DNA from: CAWJMN01 sp963844055
GTDB lineage: Bacteria; Planctomycetota; Planctomycetia; Pirellulales; Pirellulaceae
DNA: 64,000 bases
Assembly: GCA_963844055.1 (NCBI GenBank)
Contig: CAWJMN010000002.1
Location: 1,860,001-1,924,000, forward strand
Direction of reading: 5' to 3'
Positions within the stretch are counted from its first letter, which is position 1. Each line of letters begins with the position of its first letter. Positions 1 to 8,809 of the stretch are shown one piece after another. A program made the position numbers and the translations under genes. The notes beneath the pieces were generated by a model that was given only the letters and a program-made list of their open reading frames with translations, did not search any database and had not been told where the DNA came from.

Positions 1-110
1 CTTGCGGTTCTTCGTGCGCTAGGCAGTTTTGTAGTGGCAATTAGCCTGAAGCTTGAGCGCCAGGCGCTTGTGTCGATGAGGCCTACTTTCGTTTTCCAAG
101 GAACTACCGC

Positions 111-1511
111 ATGTCGTGGATGGTGCTGATGGCACTGGTGACCGCGCTGGCATGCGGACTGCGCAGTGAGAGTAGTGCGCTACTGCCGATGGCAGGTGCT
201 TGGGCGCTGCTGGCTGCTTGGGGGGGGCCCCTGGTGGCGACGGCAGGGAGCTGGGTCCTTTGCCAGCGACTAAAACAGGGGCGGGCGAGTGAGCGCTGGT
301 TTGCCAATGCCGCACAAATGTTGGAATCGTGCGCGATCTTGCTTTGGAGCTTGGGGAACGCCATTTGGTGTTGTCAGGCAACGCCCTTGAATGGTCAGGC
401 CCTTTGGGGAGAGATGCCAGCGGGGCTGCTTCCGCTGATAAATGTGATGAGCCTGCTGCTGCCAGTGCTGATGCTACTGGGGATAACCTGGATGGGGCTA
501 TTTCAATTGCAGTGGGGTTGGTACGCAGCCAGCTTGCTACGAGGCGACGTCTGTCAGCATGAACCACGTTTATTGCCCTTCTTGTGGCGGCAGTATCGGC
601 AGAGTGTTTTGCCGCTGATTGTGCCGGCGCTGGTGATGCTATTGTTGCAGGGACTTTGCGCGACGATCTTGCCCGAAAGTAGCCAAGCGACTCTGGGGAT
701 GTTGGCCGACGGTTCGGCAGGAGAAGCTTCGCTAGTGGTTTATGGCATTATGACGATTGCGGTGCTGCTGATTGTGGTGCTGGTTTCGCCGCTGGTGATT
801 CGGATGAGTTGGCCGTCGGCACCACTGGCTGATCCGCTGCTTCGGGAGTCGATGCAAGCAACGCTGGCGGCTTCTGGCTGCCGAGTGCGTGAGATTCGGG
901 TGTGGAAGAGTCAGCGTCGTTCGTTCAATGCGGCCGTGGTGGGATATGTTTCGCCGCTGCGTTACTTGTTTGTTACCGAGCGATTGACGCTTGGGCTGGC
1001 GCCAGGTTCGCTCAATGCGGTGCTGCGGCATGAAGCGGCGCATGTGGCCTGTTCCCATTTGCTGAAGCGGCTATTGTGCATGTCGCTGCTGGGATTGGTG
1101 TGGCACCTGCTAAGTAGCGTCTCTTGGCAAACTTGGTTTGCTTCCGTGGGAATTTCTGCACCCGTGGCGATGGTGGGGGTGTGGTTGCTAGTTGCGTTGT
1201 ATGTGGTGTTGGTTGTTGGGGGCTATTCACGGCTTCTGGAATACGAGGCCGACGCTGCCGTTTGCTTTGACCCCTTCACACATACGCTTGATAGGACGGC
1301 GGGCGAGCAATTGATTGTGGCGCTGCGCCGGATTAGTCACGGGACAGCGGGGACCGACTGGATGCATCCGCCGCTTGCCAAGCGAATTGCTTTCTTGCAT
1401 GCGATCCTGGCAGATCCTGCGGTTGCCACCCGTTATCGAAAACGCTTAGCGCTTATCCCCTACGTGCTGATTGTGGTAGGGATCTTCTTGCTTGTGGGCA
1501 TTGCGGTGTAG
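111..1511 (+). CDS. M48-family membrane zinc metallopeptidase
   Basis: This 466-residue protein carries the HEAAH zinc motif at residues 307-311 and a downstream glutamate in E377-YEA-D381. That HExxH plus ExxxD arrangement is typical of M48 (HtpX/Ste24-like) peptidases. Several long hydrophobic stretches precede the motif (about residues 1-50, 105-135, 165-185, 205-230) and others follow it (about 325-345, 350-370, 445-466), so it should be an integral membrane protease with the active site at the membrane surface. Its substrate cannot be told from sequence. The ATG is preceded by AAGGAAC, a plausible ribosome binding site. No BlaI-type repressor is seen beside it, so a BlaR1-like sensor role is less likely than protein quality control. 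Confidence 0.8.
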   Translation: MSWMVLMALVTALACGLRSESSALLPMAGAWALLAAWGGPLVATAGSWVLCQRLKQGRASERWFANAAQMLESCAILLWSLGNAIWCCQATPLNGQALWGEMPAGLLPLINVMSLLLPVLMLLGITWMGLFQLQWGWYAASLLRGDVCQHEPRLLPFLWRQYRQSVLPLIVPALVMLLLQGLCATILPESSQATLGMLADGSAGEASLVVYGIMTIAVLLIVVLVSPLVIRMSWPSAPLADPLLRESMQATLAASGCRVREIRVWKSQRRSFNAAVVGYVSPLRYLFVTERLTLGLAPGSLNAVLRHEAAHVACSHLLKRLLCMSLLGLVWHLLSSVSWQTWFASVGISAPVAMVGVWLLVALYVVLVVGGYSRLLEYEADAAVCFDPFTHTLDRTAGEQLIVALRRISHGTAGTDWMHPPLAKRIAFLHAILADPAVATRYRKRLALIPYVLIVVGIFLLVGIAV

Positions 1512-1797
1512 TGGCACTGTGAAAGTGGTTGACGGTTTTTTGAGCCGATCGATAGAAAAAACGGCTGGGAAGCGGATCGTGCCCGCTACAGTCGTTAATC
1601 TCGGCAAAGACCGTTGGCTTGGAGGTTTGGGAACGCGCAAAAATCGCTTTTGCTAGCAGAGTTTTTTATCTAACCCAAACGATCCGTCGATCCGTATAGG
1701 GTGAAGGTCCGTTTGCATGTCCTTACAGATGGGCCTTGCGAGTGGCTTCGTTCGCCCTTTCCGCACAGATTCCGATTAGACCCCTAGGGATCCTACG

Positions 1798-2040
1798 ATG
1801 TTTGCGACGCAGATTGTTGTTCCCCTGGTTACGTCGTCCTTAGCTGAGCGCGTTGATACTGCCATTCAGGCAAGCCCGCATCGGTTTGGACGGCAGCTTC
1901 GATTTGAAACCGCTGGTGGCCATGTTGTGCTGCAAGGGCGGGTTGGAACTTACTTCCAGAAACAGATGGCGCAAGAGACGGTGCGCCGTGTCGAAGGAGT
2001 GCATACCATCGACAACAATCTTGAGGTTAGCTGGAAGTAG
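1798..2040 (+). CDS. Small BON-domain protein
   Basis: An 80-residue protein made almost entirely of one BON domain (about residues 14-78), with the usual G-x-V-x-L-x-G-x-V core followed by an amphipathic helix and a V-x-N-L-x-V strand. BON domains are thought to bind phospholipid or surfaces. There is no signal peptide or membrane segment, so the protein may be cytoplasmic. A second BON protein at 26152 (minus strand) has the same layout. The gene stands alone, with 287 bp upstream and a palindromic repeat just downstream. Confidence 0.7.
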   Translation: MFATQIVVPLVTSSLAERVDTAIQASPHRFGRQLRFETAGGHVVLQGRVGTYFQKQMAQETVRRVEGVHTIDNNLEVSWK

Positions 2041-2094
2041 TAAGTCGCGGCTTCGGCCTGGCGTGCCCGATTGAATGGTGGCACGCAGGGCGCC

Positions 2095-2116
2095 GTCAGG
2101 ATAAATCCTGACCTAC
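2095..2116 (+). repeat. REP-like palindromic repeat, copy 1
   Basis: The core is a perfect palindrome, GTCAGGAT then AA then ATCCTGAC, followed by CTAC. The same 22 bases occur in reverse complement at 58962-58983. It lies between the BON gene and the convergent STAS-like gene, so it may act as a transcription end or a REP-type element. Confidence 0.6.
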
Positions 2117-2137
2117 AGAACGGAAGCGGTTTAGAAA

Positions 2138-2518
2138 CTAGCGTGGTTGCATGGGGCGATGTCCCATCACACATTCGGTACGGTTGCGATATTGTGGAAA
2201 GCGATTAGCCACCTGCAACTTTTCTAGTACGCAGTGGTTGCTGTCCGACAGGCCGCAAAGACGCATGATTCCGTCGTGATCAGAAATCTGATCGTGCAAC
2301 TTACAAAGTTCCTTGACGATCCAGGGATGGAGCGCTTGAACTTCTTCCATCTCTACCACCACACGATAAGTGAAGGCCTGCTCTAGCCGTTCCCAAATTG
2401 CATCGCTTAAAGCGATCTCTGCTGTGTCGCCGTGGTGCGGTGGACTGATCCTCACAAAGAGCCAGTCTGGGCCGCGATCAAACGCCATCGTCCACCCGGG
2501 TGCAACTTCAACCCACAT
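2138..2518 (-). CDS. STAS-like (anti-sigma antagonist-like) protein
   Basis: A 126-residue protein whose centre (about residues 18-105) fits a STAS-type fold: hydrophobic strand, helix, a VVVEM strand, then a helix and a GIMRLCGLS strand, where STAS domains bind partners. The usual phosphorylatable serine motif (DSSG) is not visible, so regulation by phosphorylation is doubtful. The ATG at 2518 is chosen because a GGAGGGAG ribosome binding site lies just upstream and the longer open frame has no family similarity. It is transcribed away from tpx. Confidence 0.55.
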   Translation of the reverse strand: MWVEVAPGWTMAFDRGPDWLFVRISPPHHGDTAEIALSDAIWERLEQAFTYRVVVEMEEVQALHPWIVKELCKLHDQISDHDGIMRLCGLSDSNHCVLEKLQVANRFPQYRNRTECVMGHRPMQPR

Positions 2519-2860
2519 GGCATGCTCCCTCCGCCTGAAGAGTGTTTTTGATCCAAAGGCGATTGTGGTGGCCCGGACCATTAAGCTCATCTTAAGGGTG
2601 CGCAGATTACGTTCCAGCGAAATTCGGCAAATTTTTGGGGTGATCGGCGGGGTGCAGGCCGCTGAGCTTAGCTGCCTGGCGGGCCCGGCTTTGCCACAGC
2701 TAGACAATCCCAAGGATGGTCGGATACAACCAAAGGGCCGGGAAATCCTGGCTTTATAGGTTTGTTTTCTTGCGGCAGGCTTTTTTGGGGGCGGACGTTT
2801 CGTCCGGCCGGCTTGCTCGCGAAGTTGACTTATGGCGATACGCGCTGAAGGTAATTTGCT
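2519..2860. promoter_or_regulatory. Divergent promoter region between STAS-like gene and tpx
   Basis: This 342-bp gap separates two divergent genes and must hold both promoters. I could not pick a convincing -35/-10 pair or a regulator site. No small gene is supported. Confidence 0.4.
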
Positions 2861-3379
2861 ATGTCTCGTTCTGCTGCCGTTACGTTTAAGGGAACTCCAA
2901 TGACTTTGGCCGGCGAAGCCGTCAAGGTTGGACAACAAGCTCCCGAATTCACGATCCATTATTTCGAAGGTGGGCTTAAGAGCATCACGCCAGCCGACCT
3001 CAAGGGGAAGCCAACGTTCCTCAGCATCGTTCCTTCGCTGGATACTGGCGTTTGCAAGATCCAAACGAAGAAGTTCAACGATGAATTGGCCTCGCTGAAG
3101 GATAAGGTCAACGCCGTCACGATCAGCTTGGACCTGCCTTTTGCGATGAACCGCTTTTGCGGTGCTGAGTCGATCACCAACATGCGTGTTGGCAGCGACT
3201 ATATGGATCGCAACTTCGGTAAGAACTGGGGCATGCTGATCGAAGAGTTGAAGTTGCTGGCTCGTGGCGCTTTCGTCATCGATGCCAATGGCAAGGTTGT
3301 CTATAGCGAGACCGTGCCAGAAGTAACCAGCGAACCGAACTACGACGCTGCCTTGGCTGCTTTGAAGGGCCTGCTGTAA
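2861..3379 (+). CDS. tpx: Thiol peroxidase (2-Cys, Tpx type)
   Basis: This 172-residue protein matches bacterial Tpx over its length. The peroxidatic cysteine is C65 in PSLDTGVC and the resolving cysteine is C100 in RFCGAES, the spacing expected for atypical 2-Cys peroxiredoxins. Tpx reduces hydrogen peroxide and alkyl hydroperoxides using thioredoxin. Tpx normally has P between T and V of the active-site motif, where this protein has G. It is single-cistron, with a strong hairpin terminator after the stop. ATG at 2861 gives the full N-terminus (VTFKG-x-P-x-T-L-x-G). Confidence 0.93.
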   Translation: MSRSAAVTFKGTPMTLAGEAVKVGQQAPEFTIHYFEGGLKSITPADLKGKPTFLSIVPSLDTGVCKIQTKKFNDELASLKDKVNAVTISLDLPFAMNRFCGAESITNMRVGSDYMDRNFGKNWGMLIEELKLLARGAFVIDANGKVVYSETVPEVTSEPNYDAALAALKGLL

Positions 3380-3406
3380 ATCGAACGGTTTGCAGATTGT
3401 AAATAA

Positions 3407-3450
3407 AGAAGAGCCGGCAACCTGTGACAGGATGTCGGCTCTTCTTTTTT
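3407..3450. terminator. Bidirectional rho-independent terminator
   Basis: A stem of AAGAGCCG paired with CGGCTCTT encloses a short loop and is followed by a T-run on the plus strand. On the minus strand it reads into TTCTTTATTT. It sits between the convergent tpx and FtsK-like genes and probably ends both. Confidence 0.8.
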
Positions 3451-3467
3451 GCGCATGGGTGCTGGGT

Positions 3468-6400
3468 TTATTCGACCTCGCGTCGTGCGAGCAGGGCCGC
3501 AGGGCGCGAGTGCAATTGCTGAGAGACCCAGGTGAGCCAGCCTTCGGAAGGAAGTCCGTAGGGGCGGAATTTCTCGGCCAGGACTTGCTCTTCACTGTAG
3601 AGAATTGCAAGCTGCACGCCCAACTTACTGGCGGAGGGGCTCTCCATCAGGTTGCTGGAATCGGTGGCGCTCATTTGGAACAGGACACGCAGGTCGAAGT
3701 CGCGCATGGTTTGGCGTTCCAACCAGCGTGACGTGTTGCTGTAAGAATCGGACCAGACGATGGCATGAACGCCGACCGAGGGTCCTTCTCGCAGGATGGT
3801 GGCCCACTGTTTGTCGGCCGCACCGGAACCTTCTTCGCCAAAGCCGGAGATGCCGAAGTCGTCGGACTTCTTCAAGTCACGGAAGCGGGCCAGCCCGTGC
3901 ACAAAGATGAAGATCGGGTCTTTGCCTTGTTCGCCTGCAGCAACACGAGCATCGACTTCGGCAGCGATGCTGCGAATGGCATCGGCAGCGGCGCTTGGAC
4001 GAACGATGCGGGGCTGCGTATCGAGTGGAGGAACGGCCGTTTGCCAGAACCCGGCTAGCCCGGACTCGGGGCGGGAGCCATCCAAAATGTAGATCGAAGG
4101 ATGTGTCTTATTGGCATCTTCGGAGGTCTTGGGCAATTGTGCTGAAAGAGAGATCAGCAGGCTAGAAAACATGCCAAGCGCCAGCTCTTCCTGCTGGCCG
4201 ACGATTAAGAGGTTGCTACCACCTTGGCGACGGAAGACGACTTCTGTCGGGTCTTTGATGGCGACGGCCGCACCGAGCCAGCCGCGAACCTCGACCGGCG
4301 TAACGGCCGAGGGGGCCGACTCCACTAGTGAGCGAAGTAGTGGGTTGGTTGCGGGGTCGGCCGCGACGTTCCCTTCGAAGATGAACGGAGGTGGAAGTGC
4401 CACTTCACGCTCTTGGGCCATTTCCGCCAGCTGGTGGAGATGCTTTTCACGCTGTTGGTCAGAGAGCCAAACGACTTGGAACGGATGATTCCCTTCAAAC
4501 ATACCGTTGGCATCATTGTAGATGGCTTCGCCCGGACGATTGAGCAGGCGAGCGGCGGTGTTGTCTTCGCTGAGGATCAAGTGGGCGTCGGACTCGCTGC
4601 ATTGCAAGGCGATACGAACGGCCATTTGGCCAATGGTACTTCGAGCCAGGGTGTAGGCACCGGCCAAGGTTTGAGAACCGAGTAGCACATGAATACCGAA
4701 GGCACGGCCTTGGCGCACCAAGCGATCCAGCAGCAAAGCCGCATCGTGTGAGATCTTGTCATCGGTGGTGAAGAACTCTTGGAATTCATCAATGATCAAA
4801 AGGATGCGGGGGAGGACTGCGGTGGGATTGGCGTTGCGATATCCCTTCACATCTTGGACCCCTTGCTGACGCAGCAGGTCACCGCGGCGCTTGAGCTCTT
4901 GGTCGAGACGTTCAAGCACGCTCATGCCGAATTCACGTTCGCTCTCGATAGCGATCACGCGGGCATGTGGCAGTTTGCAGGCGGCGTAGGCTTTGAACTC
5001 TACCCCCTTCTTAAAGTCGATCAGATAGAACTGAAGCTCTTCGGGGGAATAGTGGATTGCCAAATTGGTAATCATCGCATTGAGCAGCGTGGATTTTCCC
5101 GAGCCGGTTTTGCCTGCGATGAGGACGTGCTGGGAAGTTCCTTTGCCCAGCCGCATGATTTGCAGCTTGGTAGCGCCGGCTCGGCCCAAGGGAACTTCGA
5201 TCTCGACGCGGCTGTCGGACTTCCACCAATCCTTGGCGGCAGGGATGACGGAGTTGAACGGCACTTCCACGCGTGAGGCATCTTTGGCAAGCTTGCCGAC
5301 TGCCTGGACGGCTTGGGTGAACGGTTCATCAGCAGGGGGAGCTTCGACTTCCAAGGGCAAAGGGGCAAGGTCTTCGTACTGCCAGCGGAAGCGGGACTTG
5401 TCTGCATCCCACACCAAATTAGACGCCTGCGACTGCAAGTCGGCCAAGTCGAAGTTGCGCGGCATCTTCAGCTTGTTGTCGGTGCTGATGAGGGTGTAGA
5501 CGCCGCAGCGTGCTCCGCTGCTGGCAATGCTGACCAAGCGACGGGCGGCCTCATCCGAAAAGTTGGCGGGGAAATTGGCGACGACCAAAATCTGGAACGG
5601 CTCGGCCACTTCGCCAGCGTGGGCGTTGTATTCGAGGATCGATTCGAACTCGTTGCGCAGGTACTTTTGGATGACGTTTTCCATGTGTTCGGTCAAGTCG
5701 GCCAACCGCTGTTGGATGTGGCCCGACTCTGTCCAGATGCGATTGGTCACTAAGCGTTCTTCGTAGTCGGCCAAGTGCATGAAGGCAGAGAAGTTTTGGC
5801 CTAAACCAACGGGATCGATGATGGTGAAACGAACCTTGCCTGGTGGGAAGGTTGTTAGCAGACGCAGCATCACATCTTGCATCAGGTGTGTTGCTTCATC
5901 ACGTCCTTTATCTTCGGCTTCGAGCAGGAGTGAGGGGCTCTCGGGGAAGGACAGGACGGCGGGCAGGCGATAGGGCTCGCTGGGAAGTTGCAGGGCGTCG
6001 CTGCCATCTTGCGCCACTTTGGAGGCTAAGCATTCGGCCGGCTTGGTAAGGGTAAACTTGTATTCGCCAAAACGGAGGGCGCGAACTTCATTCACATCGG
6101 ATTCGACGGGAGTTTCCTCGGCCGCAGCGGAGTCAGCGGGGGGGCGAGGTGCCAGCCGTGGCCGCCAGGTGGACCAGTCGATCTTGTCCCAGGCGGGAAA
6201 GTTGGCATCACACACGACGTTCATCTCATCGAGTGCGGACTGGAACGAGTCGAGCCCCGCTTGCCACTGCTCGGCGAGGGTTTGCCATGCTTGGTTGAAT
6301 TGTTCGGTGATCTGTTGCCGGACGGCGTGATAGGCTTCCTTCTGTTGTTGTCGTTGGTGCCGGAAGACCTCTTCGGCATCTTGGATTTGCGGCGGGAAGC

Positions 6401-7493
6401 GGTCTTCGAGTTGTTGCATTTGGCGGTCGTGCCCTTGGTCGAGCGATTGACGGCGGGCGCGATAGTCGGCCTCGATTTGTGCGAGGACCGATTCATGCTG
6501 CTTGACCATCGACTCGCGCAGACGCTTCCATTCGCTGCTAATCGAGGCGAGGTCGCGGTCGCGCTGGTCTTGCAATTGTTTGAGCTTGCGACTGGCTTCG
6601 ACCTTGGCCGATTGCAGGGCAGCAGCGACATAGGCCTGGGCGTGAGCAATGTGCTGCTGAAATTCTGGCACGACGCGCAAGGTTTGCATGCGGGAAAAAG
6701 GCCTTACCGATTGGCGCAGGATCAAAGCAATCGCAGCGGACGAACCGACACAGGCCAAGGCGGCGGCGATCACTCCGTAGGATTCCAGGAACCGCCACGA
6801 AGGATAGGCCAATGCAACTAAGGAGAAGAGGAAGATCAGGAAGGGCCAGCCATCTTCTAAAAAGCGGGAGGCAGGAAGTTGCCCCAGCTCGTAAAGCTTG
6901 ATGCGGGCCCGCTCTAATGCGGCACCGGTTTGCTCAATATAGGCCAGCTTCGGAAGGCCAGGCGAAACGGGAGGCGGCGCGATAGTGGCTTCGGGCCATG
7001 CGCAGCGCTTGGCGACCAGGCGTTTGGCGTCGGTTACAACAGCTTGGATTTCTGCATCACGCTGCGAACAGAGCTGTTCAAACTGAGAGCATTCTTGCTG
7101 CGGGAGTGGCTCTTGTTCATGGAAGTGGCTTTGGATCGATTCGCGGCGGTGTTGCCAAAGCGACTTGCCATCTTCGAGTGCCTCGGCATGGGCTTCGGAC
7201 TTGCCTTCGGTTAGTTCGGCTTCTTCTTTGTTGAGCTTGTGGCTGCTGGAGGAGTAGTTAAACAGCAGGCCTTCGCGAGCCTTTTTGTAAGTCGCCAGCA
7301 GGTTGCCATGCTGGTTTTCAAAGCCATCGATTAGTTCTTGCCGGCGCTGGTCGAACTGGGCCTTTTCCTGCGCGAGGCGCTCGATGCGTTCTTGTTTGAG
7401 GTGCACCTCTTGGCGCGACCAGTCGTCGACCTGATGGATCAGGGTGCGTAAGAGGTCTCGTTGCCGCTGGGTGGTGATTTCTGGCTTATTCAC
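3468..7493 (-). CDS. Giant FtsK/SpoIIIE-family ATPase (EccC/EssC-like)
   Basis: A 1341-residue protein. The N-terminus (about 1-170) is charged coiled coil, two membrane helices follow (about 216-232 and 239-260), then a second long coiled coil (about 290-430). Three RecA-like modules come after: the first (about 520-660) lacks a Walker A lysine; the second has a perfect Walker A, GKTGSGKST (near 795), and a Walker B ending IIDEF (near 900); the third (about 1090-1290) has GQQEE in place of a P-loop. Three tandem FtsK modules behind two membrane helices is the plan of EccC/EssC, the motor of type VII secretion, but here the middle module is the intact one. Start is GTG at 7493. It ends an operon with two WXG100-like genes, which supports a type VII-like role. 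DNA translocation is the alternative. Confidence 0.75.
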   Translation of the reverse strand: MNKPEITTQRQRDLLRTLIHQVDDWSRQEVHLKQERIERLAQEKAQFDQRRQELIDGFENQHGNLLATYKKAREGLLFNYSSSSHKLNKEEAELTEGKSEAHAEALEDGKSLWQHRRESIQSHFHEQEPLPQQECSQFEQLCSQRDAEIQAVVTDAKRLVAKRCAWPEATIAPPPVSPGLPKLAYIEQTGAALERARIKLYELGQLPASRFLEDGWPFLIFLFSLVALAYPSWRFLESYGVIAAALACVGSSAAIALILRQSVRPFSRMQTLRVVPEFQQHIAHAQAYVAAALQSAKVEASRKLKQLQDQRDRDLASISSEWKRLRESMVKQHESVLAQIEADYRARRQSLDQGHDRQMQQLEDRFPPQIQDAEEVFRHQRQQQKEAYHAVRQQITEQFNQAWQTLAEQWQAGLDSFQSALDEMNVVCDANFPAWDKIDWSTWRPRLAPRPPADSAAAEETPVESDVNEVRALRFGEYKFTLTKPAECLASKVAQDGSDALQLPSEPYRLPAVLSFPESPSLLLEAEDKGRDEATHLMQDVMLRLLTTFPPGKVRFTIIDPVGLGQNFSAFMHLADYEERLVTNRIWTESGHIQQRLADLTEHMENVIQKYLRNEFESILEYNAHAGEVAEPFQILVVANFPANFSDEAARRLVSIASSGARCGVYTLISTDNKLKMPRNFDLADLQSQASNLVWDADKSRFRWQYEDLAPLPLEVEAPPADEPFTQAVQAVGKLAKDASRVEVPFNSVIPAAKDWWKSDSRVEIEVPLGRAGATKLQIMRLGKGTSQHVLIAGKTGSGKSTLLNAMITNLAIHYSPEELQFYLIDFKKGVEFKAYAACKLPHARVIAIESEREFGMSVLERLDQELKRRGDLLRQQGVQDVKGYRNANPTAVLPRILLIIDEFQEFFTTDDKISHDAALLLDRLVRQGRAFGIHVLLGSQTLAGAYTLARSTIGQMAVRIALQCSESDAHLILSEDNTAARLLNRPGEAIYNDANGMFEGNHPFQVVWLSDQQREKHLHQLAEMAQEREVALPPPFIFEGNVAADPATNPLLRSLVESAPSAVTPVEVRGWLGAAVAIKDPTEVVFRRQGGSNLLIVGQQEELALGMFSSLLISLSAQLPKTSEDANKTHPSIYILDGSRPESGLAGFWQTAVPPLDTQPRIVRPSAAADAIRSIAAEVDARVAAGEQGKDPIFIFVHGLARFRDLKKSDDFGISGFGEEGSGAADKQWATILREGPSVGVHAIVWSDSYSNTSRWLERQTMRDFDLRVLFQMSATDSSNLMESPSASKLGVQLAILYSEEQVLAEKFRPYGLPSEGWLTWVSQQLHSRPAALLARREVE

Positions 7494-7559
7494 GAGAGGT
7501 TACCTTAGAAGCAAAGGGACAAGCGACGACGAAAGCGTGCAAAGGTGTTGCCAAGGGAA

Positions 7560-7802
7560 TCACTGGTTGTCTTCGGGGTGGTCGCCACATTCACGCTCGG
7601 CCGCTTCCACAACAGCGGCTAAGCGTTGTACGGAGGAAATGAGTTGTTGAAGCTTGGGAGGAATCTGTTGGAGGTGTGCTTTTTCGAACTGTCGGCTGGC
7701 GTCGTCTCGCCAATGTTCGCCGGCGAGGGCCCAGTCTTCTTTTAGCTTAGAAAACGCCTGGGAAATTCGGCCCATCCCGGTGTTGAGATCGCAAACTCTC
7801 AT
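7560..7802 (-). CDS. WXG100-like small helical protein B
   Basis: An 80-residue protein predicted to form two helices, with a turn containing HWRDDASRQF at about residues 30-39. WXG100 (ESAT-6-like) proteins have a W-x-G turn in a helical hairpin of about 100 residues; here the glycine position is aspartate. The sister gene at 8461-8730 has the near-identical motif TWRDQEHSKF. Its ATG overlaps the stop of the upstream coiled-coil gene (ATGA), so the two are translationally coupled, and AGGAG lies upstream. It is likely a partner or substrate of the FtsK-like ATPase encoded next. Confidence 0.55.
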   Translation of the reverse strand: MRVCDLNTGMGRISQAFSKLKEDWALAGEHWRDDASRQFEKAHLQQIPPKLQQLISSVQRLAAVVEAAERECGDHPEDNQ

Positions 7803-8410
7803 GATTGGGGCTCCTGGGAGTTGTTGGAAGGGGCAGGCGAGATATCGGAGGATGCTAGGGAACTTGTCGCGGCCGAGGTTTCACTAGCTGCTGGTGCGCT
7901 GTTGCCGCTGGAGCCCAAGGGGGCATGGGCGCGATCGAGATAGCCTTCAATCGAGGTAGCGATCCGTTCGAGGGCCCCCTTCGAGGCGAGGAAGTCGGTT
8001 TCTAAGTAGCGTTTGACTTTCGAAAGAGCGACTTTGAACTCTTCGACCTCTTTGTTGATCTGGATGCGCCACTTGCGGACGGCCATGACTTTGGCTTCGG
8101 CCGTGCGGAGGCGGCGTTTGGCCTTTTCTAGTGCCTTGCGTTCATCAATACAAGACTTGCGGGTGTCTTCGCTAATCGTTAGTTCGCATCGTTCCAGCGC
8201 GATTCGCGCTTCGCTCACGCGGTCGGAAGCTTTGTTGACCTCGCGGGGCCAATAGTGGCTGCGGTCGGACTCGATCCAGTCGATCGGCCGCCGCGATTCG
8301 AGGTCGAGGACGGTGAGCGCTTCGACCATTCCTTCCTCAAACACAATGAGCGACGCCCGCATGGCGGTAATCGCTTCGGTAGAGGTGAGGTTTGCTTTGC
8401 GACCAGCCAT
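7799..8410 (-). CDS. Coiled-coil protein in the FtsK/WXG operon
   Basis: A 203-residue protein with a long, highly charged helical region (about residues 55-150) and a low-complexity Ser/Ala/Pro tail (about 165-203). No signal peptide or membrane segment is seen. I recognise no named family. ATG at 8410 (MAGRKANL) is chosen over an upstream TTG that would add a hydrophobic, unconserved-looking extension. Its place between two WXG100-like genes, with a 4-base overlap to the next, suggests a structural or chaperone part of the same machine. Confidence 0.55.
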   Translation of the reverse strand: MAGRKANLTSTEAITAMRASLIVFEEGMVEALTVLDLESRRPIDWIESDRSHYWPREVNKASDRVSEARIALERCELTISEDTRKSCIDERKALEKAKRRLRTAEAKVMAVRKWRIQINKEVEEFKVALSKVKRYLETDFLASKGALERIATSIEGYLDRAHAPLGSSGNSAPAASETSAATSSLASSDISPAPSNNSQEPQS

Positions 8411-8460
8411 GACAAAGACCCGGCAACGGTAGAAGAACGGAAGGAACAGGACCAAGCGAC

Positions 8461-8730
8461 CTAAGACTGAAGATAGTCATCAATGTGTGCCGCTTTGCGG
8501 AGCAGGTACGGCACGTATTCATCGCCAGTTTCAATGAACCGGAGGAGGACCTTCATGTTGGAATCAAATTGCTCGGCAAACTTGCTGTGCTCTTGATCAC
8601 GCCACGTGGCGTTGAGGGCCGAGAGCTGGTTTGATAGCGCGGACATGCGCTCGCGGAGGTTGGCGTTGAACTTTTTAAGGCTCAACGCGAACTGCCGCAA
8701 TTCTTCGGGGTCGACAACGGCTTTAGCCAT
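8461..8730 (-). CDS. WXG100-like small helical protein A
   Basis: An 89-residue all-helical protein with the turn motif ATWRDQEHSKFAEQF in its middle (about residues 43-57), fitting the helix-turn-helix hairpin of WXG100 proteins with W-R-D in place of W-x-G. ATG at 8730 gives MAKAVVDPEELRQF, a normal length for the family. It is cotranscribed with the TPR gene upstream and the coiled-coil gene downstream. Secretion is not provable from sequence, and no C-terminal YxxxD/E signal is evident. Confidence 0.6.
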   Translation of the reverse strand: MAKAVVDPEELRQFALSLKKFNANLRERMSALSNQLSALNATWRDQEHSKFAEQFDSNMKVLLRFIETGDEYVPYLLRKAAHIDDYLQS

Positions 8731-8809
8731 GGTGAGGAGACCTGCATCAGGAAAAGAGGATGTGGATAGTTGGGGTGCGGGCCAGGGTGTAAGTGCCGAG
8801 AAATCGGGA

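Noticed and set aside
1..129. Open frame from the window edge ending TGA inside the M48 gene start
   Set aside because: It could be the tail of an upstream gene, but 42 codons without any recognisable motif are not enough support.
2518..3610. Long minus-strand frame extending the STAS-like protein to 490 codons
   Set aside because: The extension is antisense to tpx and has no protein similarity; a ribosome binding site supports the ATG at 2518.
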